From positions 1 through 49,702 of the forward strand of contig JAIBDY010000013.1 in NCBI GenBank assembly GCA_024685995.1: DNA of 49,702 bases, read 5' to 3'. This document shows, one piece after another, positions 10,490-17,526 of this stretch (positions are counted from its first letter, which is position 1; the number at the start of each line of letters is the position of its first letter). The DNA is from Piscirickettsiaceae bacterium. Its GTDB lineage: Bacteria > Pseudomonadota > Gammaproteobacteria > Nitrosococcales > Methylophagaceae. The position numbers and the translations under genes are program-made. Below the pieces are notes generated by a model that saw only the letters and a program-made list of their open reading frames with translations, did not search any database and was not told the origin of the DNA.

Positions 10490-10685
10490 AATAACCCAGC
10501 GGAATAGTCGAGATTATAAGAGTTGTAAAGCGTAAAAAATTAAATAAAAATGCCTGATCTTTCTTAATAACCCACAAAAATACTAGGGTTAAAAAGGCTT
10601 TCTATTCAAAGGGTTAAATAACACCGCAATTTTAATGGTTAAAAACACTTGCTAATGATGGTGTTAATACGTATAGGAGGATTTT
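10490..10685 (+). repeat. Diverged direct repeat of about 190 bp, copy 2
   Basis: Partner of the block at 8496-8692. Conserved islands are aligned within 1 bp over the first 100 bp, then exactly in phase through the array. Divergence between the islands suggests an old duplication with constrained protein-binding positions. Confidence 0.7.
10561..10685 (+). promoter_or_regulatory. Phased operator-like array, copy 2 (25-bp period)
   Basis: TTAA cores begin at 10564, 10589, 10614, 10639 and 10664: five positions, each 25 bp from the next. Their contexts are TTCTTAATA, GGGTTAAAA, GGGTTAAAT, TGGTTAAAA and GTGTTAATA. The stretches ACCCACAAAAATACTAGGG and GTGTTAATACGTATAG are identical to copy 1, and the offset from the upstream AATAACCCAGCGGAA block matches to 1 bp. 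This argues for a duplicated promoter under selection. Confidence 0.65.
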
Positions 10686-10867
10686 GGGCCTGAACGCTAA
10701 CGTGGTGACCTAGCTGAAGCGATTAACTGATATCGAAAACAATAAAACGCTATATCAACAACAGTTTACGAAGCTAAATGGGGAAAGGTTTGATCGATGT
10801 GTGAAGAGAGGAAAGCACTGAGATTTGATGGTTTTAATAACATAATGAATATAAAAAGAGGTTAAAT

Positions 10868-11545
10868 ATGCCATTTTTTAGAAAGAAAAAGAAAGAAGCC
10901 GTTCGTATGACGATGAGAGGTTTCCCGGGGGATGCAAACACATGTAAATGTTTGCTGATGGCTGCAGAGAAAAAAGTAAAACTCGATGTAGAGGTACTCG
11001 ATGTTTTAGGTGGAGCGTGCGATCAAGAAGCGTATCGTGCCATTTCACCATTTGGCAAATATCCGTATCTAGAGGAAGGGGATTTTTCAACCACGAGTGT
11101 GAATGCCGTTTTATCTTTTCTAGATGTACGAGGTGAAGGCAGTAGTTTATTGAATCCTAAAAAAGCCCAATTATTTGGCCTCCAAAACTATTGGGGCCAG
11201 GTGTCAAGAAAACTATGTGAACCCGCTGTTGATACCTTAGTTAAAGCAAGTATTTATGGTATTGAAGGTGGCGATTTAGATGCGGCAAGAGCGCAAGTCG
11301 CGACCGTATTAGATGAGCTTAATAGCTTTATCGACAACAAAGAATATCTGGTCGGAGAATATTCTTTTGCAGATGTCCACTGGACAGCGGTAGTACATAT
11401 GCTGACGTTGGCAGGAGATCAAGACATGATCACGTCTCGTAGCAACCTCAATGCTTGGTTTGGCAGAGTGAAAGCGCGCAGCAGTTATGCAGGCCTACCA
11501 TCATTAGATGACGTAAAAAACAAACAACTTAGATCAGTCGCCTGA
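10868..11545 (+). CDS. GST-like protein, type A, first module (possible membrane-associated)
   Basis: 225-residue protein with the two-domain glutathione-S-transferase plan: a thioredoxin-like N-terminal half ending in SPFGKYPYLEEG, and an all-helical C-terminal half with the YSFADVHWT segment. A motif GFPGDANTCKC (residues 18-28, Cys26 and Cys28) stands where GSTs have their catalytic Ser/Cys/Tyr loop, and GFPG..xTxK is kept in all four paralogues here. The N-terminus MPFFRKKKK is a hydrophobic tip followed by basic residues and may bind membrane phospholipids. AGAGG precedes the ATG. It is followed by the type B gene after 25 bp; the two products may form a heterodimer. Substrate unknown; conjugation or isomerisation of a reactive oxidation product is a reasonable guess. 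Confidence 0.75.
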   Translation: MPFFRKKKKEAVRMTMRGFPGDANTCKCLLMAAEKKVKLDVEVLDVLGGACDQEAYRAISPFGKYPYLEEGDFSTTSVNAVLSFLDVRGEGSSLLNPKKAQLFGLQNYWGQVSRKLCEPAVDTLVKASIYGIEGGDLDAARAQVATVLDELNSFIDNKEYLVGEYSFADVHWTAVVHMLTLAGDQDMITSRSNLNAWFGRVKARSSYAGLPSLDDVKNKQLRSVA

Positions 11546-11570
11546 TCATTACTAAACGAGGAGAAACAAA

Positions 11571-12362
11571 ATGGCTGATTTATTTCACTATGGTTCTGCA
11601 GCCAAAGCATTAGATGCAGAAGATCGTTACGGTAGTGACGGTGATATGAAAAAAACCCAATATGTCATGCAATTGCTCGGTTTTCCAGGCGATGTAGACA
11701 CGTTAAAATGTTTATTAACGGCAGCGGAAAAAGGGATTGAGGTCGAAAGCGGTATCTTGGATATGACAAAAGGTGAGCAGGACAGTGCTGATTACCGTGC
11801 TATTTCACCCTTTGGTCTAACCCCTGCATTAAAAGAAGCGTATTACACGATTGCGGGTGAACCGGGTGTCGCGGTCTTTATTGAAGGTCGTGGATTGGGT
11901 AATCGACTAGCACCACGTAATGCCGCTGTATTGGCAACAGAAATGTATTGGATGGAAGTGGGCAAAGATGAGGTGCAACCGCATGTCGAAGCATTAATGA
12001 TGCAAAAAGTCTGCGGTCAAATGGCGGATCCTGCTTTTGTGACCAATGATATTGCTGTTCAGTCTGCACGCGAAGCCTTAGCAGATCCATTAGAGGCATT
12101 TGACGAGCAATTATCATCAAATGAGTTTGTTGTGGGCGGATATTCTTATGCTGATATTCATTGGACTATCTATATTCACCTACTGACAGTGTTGGGTGAA
12201 GGTGTTTTGTTTGCCAAACACAGCCATATCAAAGCGTGGTTCGAACGAATCAAGGCGCATAAGAGTTTTTCGGGTCAAGATATTATTAGTTATGATTTCT
12301 TGCCAACATTGGATGAAATAAAAGCCAAGGTCTTGAAAGACGTTGAGTGTGGCGAATTCTAA
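11571..12362 (+). CDS. GST-like protein, type B, first module
   Basis: 263-residue paralogue of the preceding gene with an extra ~30-residue N-terminal segment (MADLFHYGSAAKAL...). It then shows GFPGDVDTLKC in the thioredoxin-like half, SPFGLTPALKEA, the loop FIEGRGLGNRLAP, the helical-domain segment YSYADIHWT, and a C-terminal SFSGQDIISYDFLPTLDEIKAK ending in CGEF. It lacks the polylysine tip of the type A partner. The ribosome site GAGGAG is strong. The pair is cotranscribed and closed by a clear terminator. Membership in the broad GST superfamily is visible; the specific class and catalytic residue are not. Confidence 0.75.
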   Translation: MADLFHYGSAAKALDAEDRYGSDGDMKKTQYVMQLLGFPGDVDTLKCLLTAAEKGIEVESGILDMTKGEQDSADYRAISPFGLTPALKEAYYTIAGEPGVAVFIEGRGLGNRLAPRNAAVLATEMYWMEVGKDEVQPHVEALMMQKVCGQMADPAFVTNDIAVQSAREALADPLEAFDEQLSSNEFVVGGYSYADIHWTIYIHLLTVLGEGVLFAKHSHIKAWFERIKAHKSFSGQDIISYDFLPTLDEIKAKVLKDVECGEF

Positions 12363-12384
12363 AATTAGCCACTGGTAAAGCTGT

Positions 12385-12417
12385 AAAATTAGGCCGCATG
12401 ATGCGGCCTAATTTTTT
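12385..12417 (+). terminator. Rho-independent terminator after the first GST-like pair
   Basis: A GC-rich stem (TTAGGCCGC and its complement) extended by A/T pairs encloses a 5-base loop, followed by a six-T run. It separates the two GST-like modules into independent transcripts. Confidence 0.93.
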
Positions 12418-12778
12418 GAATAAATAGAAAATTATGCGCAAAACGGTAAGATTTTTAGCCGTAAAAACAAAAGATAAACGCTCGCCCAAGTTACAAACTG
12501 CAACATGGCTTTTTTCAATTACTGCCCATTCTAATAAGTCGATCGACAGCCTTAAGACGTGATCGTCATTCCCATAAACTTACTTTAGATACTAGTCAGG
12601 TATAACAGAATTTTGTTATTGTTATCTGCTGACATGTCATTTATGCAGATAATAAAGTGACGACCATATTTTGAGAATGACTAAATTTTAGGGTAGACGG
12701 GGACTGGTCACTAAGCTTGGTTAGGATAAATGCTTACGTGGTTAGCTCAAGATTATTTAATGAAAAAGAGGTAATACA
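12418..12778 (+). promoter_or_regulatory. 361-bp promoter region of the second GST-like module, with two inverted repeats
   Basis: The 25-bp array is absent here. Two dyads stand out: ATAACA-N6-TGTTAT at 12602-12619, and TTATCTGC...GCAGATAA at 12622-12652, the latter enclosing the palindrome TGACATGTCA (12630-12639). They lie about 130-175 bp before the ATG and may be regulator sites. A weak candidate promoter is TTGAGA at 12671 with TAGACG 17 bp on. No gene is seen. Confidence 0.45.
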
Positions 12779-13441
12779 ATGTTTGGGCTTTTTAAAAAGA
12801 AAAAGAAAGCAGAAGCAGGGATGAAGCTACGTGGGTTTCCTGGAGACTTAAGTACCGTTAAGTGCCTAATTATGGCCGCTGAAAAACAGGTCAAACTGGA
12901 AACAGAACTACTCGATACACAAGCAGGCGAGCATGAGCAAGCAGAATATCGTAGCTTATCTCCATTCGGTAAACACCCGTACCTGCAAGAAGGCGATGCG
13001 GTTGCGATTGGGGCAGAAGCAAGCTTAGCTTACCTAGATACTCGTGGTAACGGTTTTATGAACCCGAAAAAAGCACAGAATTTTGGCCACCAAAATTATT
13101 GGTGGCAAGTTGCTGAAACCATCGGCGCGCCTGTTGAATCTTTACTGCAGGCGGCAGCATTTGGTAGCACAGCGGATACGGATGCAATGGACCTCGTTGA
13201 AATTGGGTTGAATGCGTTTGACAATGCCCTCACAGGCAAAAACTTTGTTGTAGGCGATTATAGCTATGCAGATGTACATTGGACTGCCATTGCGCACTTC
13301 TTAGTGCTTGCAGGTAAACAAGACATGATTGAGTCGCGCCCGAATACCAAAGCATGGTATGACAAAGTTAAGCAGCGTCCTAGCTTCGCTAGCCTGCCTT
13401 CGCTTGAAGATATTAAACAAAAACAACTTAAAGCTGCCTAA
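12779..13441 (+). CDS. GST-like protein, type A, second module
   Basis: 220-residue paralogue of the first type A protein, similar along its whole length. It has the N-terminus MFGLFKKKKK (hydrophobic tip plus five lysines), GFPGDLSTVKC, SPFGKHPYLQEG, FMNPKKAQNFGHQNYWWQV and YSYADVHWT. It keeps one cysteine (Cys29) of the pair seen in the first copy. GAGG precedes the ATG. The gene heads a second two-gene transcript with a different promoter. The retained lysine-rich tip in both type A copies, and its absence in both type B copies, suggests it has a function. Confidence 0.75.
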   Translation: MFGLFKKKKKAEAGMKLRGFPGDLSTVKCLIMAAEKQVKLETELLDTQAGEHEQAEYRSLSPFGKHPYLQEGDAVAIGAEASLAYLDTRGNGFMNPKKAQNFGHQNYWWQVAETIGAPVESLLQAAAFGSTADTDAMDLVEIGLNAFDNALTGKNFVVGDYSYADVHWTAIAHFLVLAGKQDMIESRPNTKAWYDKVKQRPSFASLPSLEDIKQKQLKAA

Positions 13442-13465
13442 CCGGCTTATCTGGAGGAAAAAAGA

Positions 13466-14254
13466 ATGAGTGATTTATTTCATTTTGGTTCTGCTGCAAA
13501 AGCATTAGATGCAGATGACCGATATGGTAGTGATGGTGAGATGAAAAAAACCCAGTATATCATGCAATTACTGGGCTTTCCTGGCCATCCCGACACATTG
13601 AAAGTGATGTTAACGGCAGCGGAAAAAGGTATCGAGATTGAAAGTGCGGTTGTTGATATGTCAGCAAAGCAACAAGACAGTGAAGATTATCGTAAGATTT
13701 CGCCGCTGGGTATCATGCCGGCTTTAAAAGAAGCGGACTATGTTGTTGTCGGTGAAAATGGCACATCAGTTTTTGTTGAAGGTCGTGGTCTTGGCCGTTT
13801 CTTAGCGCCGCGTAATGCTGCGATGCTGGCACAACAGAACTATTGGATGGACATTGGCCGTACAGAAGTTCAGCCACATGTTGAAACATTGATGCAAGAA
13901 CTGGTCATTGGTCCAATGGGCGATGCATCATATAGTGCAGATAATGCAGCAATCGAAGCAGCTAGAGCTGCTCTAGTGACGCCTTATGAAGCATTAAATG
14001 CACAATTGACAAAAGACTATATTGTCGGTGATTTCTGTTATGTTGATATCCATTGGACTGCATATAGTCACTTGTTACTAGTGATCGGTGAAGGCGCCGT
14101 TATTGATAGCAATCCAAAGGTTAAGGCTTGGTTTGAAAAGATCAAAACGCATAAGAGCTATTCAGGACAAGATATTATTGCTTATGATCTTATGCCTTCA
14201 TTAGAAGACATTAAAGCGAAAAAATTAAGCGATGTGCAATGTGGTGAATTTTAG
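13466..14254 (+). CDS. GST-like protein, type B, second module
   Basis: 262-residue close paralogue of the first type B protein. It shares the N-terminal DLFHFGSAAKALDADDRYGS segment, a C-terminal SYSGQDIIAYDLMPSLEDIKAK and the final CGEF. In the active-site loop it reads GFPGHPDTLKV, so Asp is replaced by His and the following Cys by Val. The loop FVEGRGLGRFLAP is conserved. GGAGGAAAA is a strong ribosome site. The pair arose by duplication of a complete A+B module, and the active-site changes suggest the second module differs in specificity. Confidence 0.75.
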   Translation: MSDLFHFGSAAKALDADDRYGSDGEMKKTQYIMQLLGFPGHPDTLKVMLTAAEKGIEIESAVVDMSAKQQDSEDYRKISPLGIMPALKEADYVVVGENGTSVFVEGRGLGRFLAPRNAAMLAQQNYWMDIGRTEVQPHVETLMQELVIGPMGDASYSADNAAIEAARAALVTPYEALNAQLTKDYIVGDFCYVDIHWTAYSHLLLVIGEGAVIDSNPKVKAWFEKIKTHKSYSGQDIIAYDLMPSLEDIKAKKLSDVQCGEF

Positions 14255-14275
14255 TTAATCACCCAATATCAAGTC

Positions 14276-14310
14276 AAAAAATAGGTCGCTATCTAGCGGC
14301 CTATTTTTTT
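14276..14310 (+). terminator. Rho-independent terminator after the second GST-like pair
   Basis: A stem of about 15 bp (AAAAAATAGG-TCGCT with its complement, one G-T pair) is followed by seven Ts. Confidence 0.9.
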
Positions 14311-14427
14311 GCGTGCGAGCTAGGCGGTTAGTCATTTTTTAGCACGGTTCAGTCTAGGCTAATAAGCAAGGTCACCGTATGATGTTGTGTCGCGGTGCAC
14401 AGTACGAAGCCCAGCCTGTTGGATAAT

Positions 14428-14444
14428 GTCCTCTGAATGAGGAC
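14428..14444. terminator. Short hairpin at the yajL 3' end
   Basis: Stem GTCCTC/GAGGAC with a 5-base loop, directly after the yajL stop on the minus strand and followed there by ATTATCC. It is a weak terminator candidate for the gpmI-to-yajL transcript. Confidence 0.45.
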
Positions 14445-14448
14445 TTTA

Positions 14449-15006
14449 TTATGCGGATGGACGAAGCAAGGCTGCAGCCACTTTATCGCGTGTAGTGCTA
14501 TCGGTTAAATAAGCAATAATCGCTAGAGCAAAATCCATCGCGGTACCGGGACCACGGGAAGTCAGCACCTTACCGTCGATGACCACCGAATCAGCAATGA
14601 AATTAATATCAGGCCAGTCTAGAGGGTTAAGGCTACCTGGATAACAAGTGACGGTTTTGGACGCCAATAAGCCGGCATTGGCCAACACCAGCGGTGCAGC
14701 ACAAATTGCTGCGACAGCATGATGGTTTTGATAACTACGTTTGAGGATAGCATGAACGAGAGGGGAATCATTGAGATGGTTGGCACCGGGTAAACCACCA
14801 GGCAAAGCCACCATATCAAAATCGCGATTCATAACGTCAGCGAGTAAGGCATCAGCAATCAATACCGTGCCTCGACTGCCAGTGACGGTTCGGTGTTCGA
14901 GTCCGGCGGTAATCACCGAAATATCTGCGCGGCGTAATAAGTCGATTAAGGTCACTGCCTCCAGCTCTTCACAGCCATTGGCGAGTGGGATTAACACGGT
15001 TTTCAT
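14449..15006 (-). CDS. yajL: DJ-1/PfpI family protein, YajL-like
   Basis: 185-residue member of the DJ-1/ThiJ superfamily, associated with protection from oxidative and electrophile (glyoxal-type) damage. The reactive cysteine is in the nucleophile elbow AAICAAP (Cys102), and the conserved acidic partner Glu14 is in NGCEELE. Length matches E. coli YajL (about 196). It sits 19 bp downstream of the C-terminal protease gene in the same direction, so it may be the last gene of the gpmI-envC-ctpA transcript. Whether its substrate matches E. coli YajL cannot be told. Confidence 0.82.
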   Translation of the reverse strand: MKTVLIPLANGCEELEAVTLIDLLRRADISVITAGLEHRTVTGSRGTVLIADALLADVMNRDFDMVALPGGLPGANHLNDSPLVHAILKRSYQNHHAVAAICAAPLVLANAGLLASKTVTCYPGSLNPLDWPDINFIADSVVIDGKVLTSRGPGTAMDFALAIIAYLTDSTTRDKVAAALLRPSA

Positions 15007-15025
15007 TGCGCCTTACCTCCTCGTA

Positions 15026-16348
15026 TTATCTGTTGAGAATATTAATGCCTTTCAATAAATTAAGTGCTTCTGACAAGGCATAATCGCTGATGACTAGCGG
15101 GGCATCCGTGGTTTTCTTTTGCGCTGCTTGCTTGGCGATTTCGGCATCGGTTTTGCCGTTGCCATTCGATATATGCTTTGATAAATCCCGTTCGCGTAAC
15201 GGTTCAAAGTCAGCATTTTCACTAGCGGTGACATTCACGCGCTCAACGGTAATGTCGGGGACGATGCCTTCTGCTTGGATAGAGCGACCCGATGGAGTGA
15301 AATAACGGGCTGTGGTCATTTTGACTGCGGTACTATCGGTCAATGGCATAACCGTCTGAACCGAGCCTTTACCAAAGGTTTTGGTCCCTAAAATAACTGC
15401 GCGATGATGATCTTGCAGTGCGCCGGCTACAATTTCTGATGCTGAGGCGGAGCCACCATTGACCAATACTACGAGGGGAGCGCCTTTTAACACGTCCCTT
15501 GGTTTCGCAGTGAATTCTTGTTTAGAATCTGGAATACGCCCATCGGTATAGACGATCATGCCGTTGGTGATGAAAGCGTCAGAGACGTCGACTGCCGCAT
15601 TGAGTAAGCCACCGGGGTTATTACGTAAATCGAGTACCAGCCCTTTTAAAGTACCGTCATTCTCTTTTTTCAACTGATCGATAGCTTCATTTAGCGCTTC
15701 ACCGGTACGTTGCTGGAAGGTGCTGATTCTGACATAGCCATAACCGGCTTCAAGTGTTCTATGTTTGACACTTTTCACTTTAATGATAGCGCGCGTTAAG
15801 GTGATTTTTAATGGCTTGTCTTCACCGTCACGAATAATCGTTAACAAAAGGTCGGTGCCTGGTTTACCGCGCATAATATCAACCGCATCACGCAAGGCAA
15901 GCCCTTTCACTGGCGTGTCATCCAAGCGGATAATTAAATCGCCTGCCAAGATGCCGCCATTGGCCGCAGGTGTATCATCGATCGGTGAGACCACGCGGAC
16001 AAAACCATCTTCCATCGCGACTTCAATACCGAGTCCACCGAATTCGCCAGAGGTGCCTTCACGTAGACTTTTAAAGTCTTCTAAATCAAGGTAAGTCGAA
16101 TGCGGATCGAGTCCTGACAACATGCCTCGAATAGCATTTTGTAACAATTCTCTATCTTCGACGGGTTCAACGTAATTATTCTTAATACGACCGAAGATTT
16201 CAGAAAATGTGCGAAGCTCATTGAGCGGGATATCGGGCCGTTCATTGCTCGTAGGGTTGTCTGCAAAAACCATTTGGCCAAAGATTAACGACGAACCGAG
16301 GATAGCGCCGGCAGTAATTAAACCAATATCACGTCTCAAAAAACTCAT
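15026..16348 (-). CDS. ctpA: Carboxyl-terminal processing protease (S41 family)
   Basis: 440-residue periplasmic serine protease that trims C-termini of envelope proteins. It has an N-terminal signal/anchor segment (about residues 8-29), then a PDZ domain (about 98-185), then the S41 core. The catalytic dyad is predicted as Ser302 in GGSASASEI and Lys327 in TFGKGSVQT, spaced as in the family. It is encoded between envC and yajL, 19 bp after envC. The gpmI-envC-ctpA order is common in gammaproteobacteria and links the protease to cell-wall hydrolase control. Confidence 0.93.
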   Translation of the reverse strand: MSFLRRDIGLITAGAILGSSLIFGQMVFADNPTSNERPDIPLNELRTFSEIFGRIKNNYVEPVEDRELLQNAIRGMLSGLDPHSTYLDLEDFKSLREGTSGEFGGLGIEVAMEDGFVRVVSPIDDTPAANGGILAGDLIIRLDDTPVKGLALRDAVDIMRGKPGTDLLLTIIRDGEDKPLKITLTRAIIKVKSVKHRTLEAGYGYVRISTFQQRTGEALNEAIDQLKKENDGTLKGLVLDLRNNPGGLLNAAVDVSDAFITNGMIVYTDGRIPDSKQEFTAKPRDVLKGAPLVVLVNGGSASASEIVAGALQDHHRAVILGTKTFGKGSVQTVMPLTDSTAVKMTTARYFTPSGRSIQAEGIVPDITVERVNVTASENADFEPLRERDLSKHISNGNGKTDAEIAKQAAQKKTTDAPLVISDYALSEALNLLKGINILNR

Positions 16349-16367
16349 AGTTTTTCCCTAATAATTA

Positions 16368-17504
16368 TTAACTTTGTTTGGCAAGCCACTTCGTGGGGTC
16401 AGTGGGGTTACCTTGATGCCGAAGCTCAAAATAAAGCCCAGTATATTGCCTGATACCTTGATCGCCACTAAGCGCAATTAAATCACCGGTATTCACCGTA
16501 TCTCCCACCGCCTTCAGTAAGCTTTGGTTATTGCCATATAACGTCATGTATTTATCACCATGATCAATGATGAGCAACAAACCAAAGCCGCGTAACCAAT
16601 CGGAGAATACCACACGACCAGGCGCAGTGGAGATGATTTCTCGTCCTGAGGGTGCGTTAATCATAATGCCTTGCCAAGTCAGTTTACCAAGATTTCTCGA
16701 GCTACCATAGTGAGTGATAACTTTTCCATTCACAGGCCATGGCAAGCTACCTTTACGCTTGGCAAAGGCTTGGTTTGAATCGACAACCGGTTTAGCCTGC
16801 TTAGCGATTGACTGTAGTAATGCTTGCAATGATTGTTCTTGTTCACGAAGTGAGGCAACACGAGCACCTTGTTGGTTCATTTTGAGATCAAGTTGCTTTG
16901 CTGTGGCAAGACGTTGTTGATTTTTCTGTTGTAATTGTTGTTGTTGTATTTGCTGTTGTTGATAAAGCTTTTGTTGTTGTTGTTGGGCGGTGAGCAAAGT
17001 TTGTCGATTATGAGTCAGTGTTTTTAGGCTGGCGGTAATGCCATCTAATTGTTGTTGGCGCGCTTGATGAAAATAATGAAAATAAGTGCTTGAACGACTT
17101 AACTTTGCAGGCTCGTGCTGACTGAGTAGGACTTTCAAATAATTTGGCCCTGCATTGAGGTAGGCGGCACGTAATTGGCTACCCAATGCGGTTAATTGCT
17201 TGGCATGCGATTGACGGTACTGCTGTTGTTCTTGTTCTAAACGTTTGAGTTCTTGATCTTTTTGTTTCAGTTGTTGTGCTAAATCGTGCAAAGAGCGGCT
17301 CAGATCCGACACCGCCTTACTTTGTTTTTCAAGCTGTTGTTGGAGCTCAGCACGGTTTTTTTTACTTTCATCCAATGATTTTGAGAGAGATTGGATTTCG
17401 GCTTGCACATTTTCCAGACGCTGAGCAGAGTCGGTATTGGCCCAACTCGTTGTTGATAAGCCCCATACAAATAAAGCCAAGGCGAAACGACGTACCATTA
17501 TCAT
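16368..17504 (-). CDS. envC: Murein hydrolase activator EnvC
   Basis: 378-residue periplasmic protein that activates amidases at the division septum. It has a signal peptide (residues 3-22, cleaved after SWA), a long coiled-coil rich in Gln, Lys and Leu (about 25-235), and a C-terminal LytM/M23 domain. The zinc-binding residues of active M23 peptidases are not all present (GLYFELRHQG in place of HLHFE), which marks it as an activator and not an enzyme. Two in-frame starts (17504 and 17498) are possible with no clear ribosome site. It lies 22 bp after gpmI and 19 bp before the protease gene. Confidence 0.88.
   Translation of the reverse strand: MIMVRRFALALFVWGLSTTSWANTDSAQRLENVQAEIQSLSKSLDESKKNRAELQQQLEKQSKAVSDLSRSLHDLAQQLKQKDQELKRLEQEQQQYRQSHAKQLTALGSQLRAAYLNAGPNYLKVLLSQHEPAKLSRSSTYFHYFHQARQQQLDGITASLKTLTHNRQTLLTAQQQQQKLYQQQQIQQQQLQQKNQQRLATAKQLDLKMNQQGARVASLREQEQSLQALLQSIAKQAKPVVDSNQAFAKRKGSLPWPVNGKVITHYGSSRNLGKLTWQGIMINAPSGREIISTAPGRVVFSDWLRGFGLLLIIDHGDKYMTLYGNNQSLLKAVGDTVNTGDLIALSGDQGIRQYTGLYFELRHQGNPTDPTKWLAKQS
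16925..16990 (-). repeat. CAA/CAG low-complexity tract in the envC coiled coil
   Basis: Runs of glutamine codons, mostly CAA (TTG on the plus strand), encode a nearly pure Gln segment with scattered Leu, Lys and Tyr. It lies in the middle of the coiled coil and is an expected site for in-frame length variation. Confidence 0.7.
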
Positions 17505-17526
17505 GATGTGAACGGTGTCAACAGCA

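Larger units (their letters stand above)
10321..10867 (+). promoter_or_regulatory. Intergenic region and promoter upstream of the first GST-like pair
   Basis: No supported gene lies here. The first ~165 bp are featureless. A copy of the hydroxylase promoter follows: AATAACCCAGCGGAA at 10490-10504, the array at 10561-10685, and CGTGGTGACCTA at 10701-10712. About 180 bp remain between the array end and the ATG, implying a long leader with the ribosome site AGAGG shortly before the start. Confidence 0.6.

Noticed and set aside
8235-14310. Mobile element or genomic island borders around the hydroxylase/GST block
   Set aside because: No transposase, integrase, target-site duplication or tRNA border is seen; the block looks like resident sequence shaped by local duplication.
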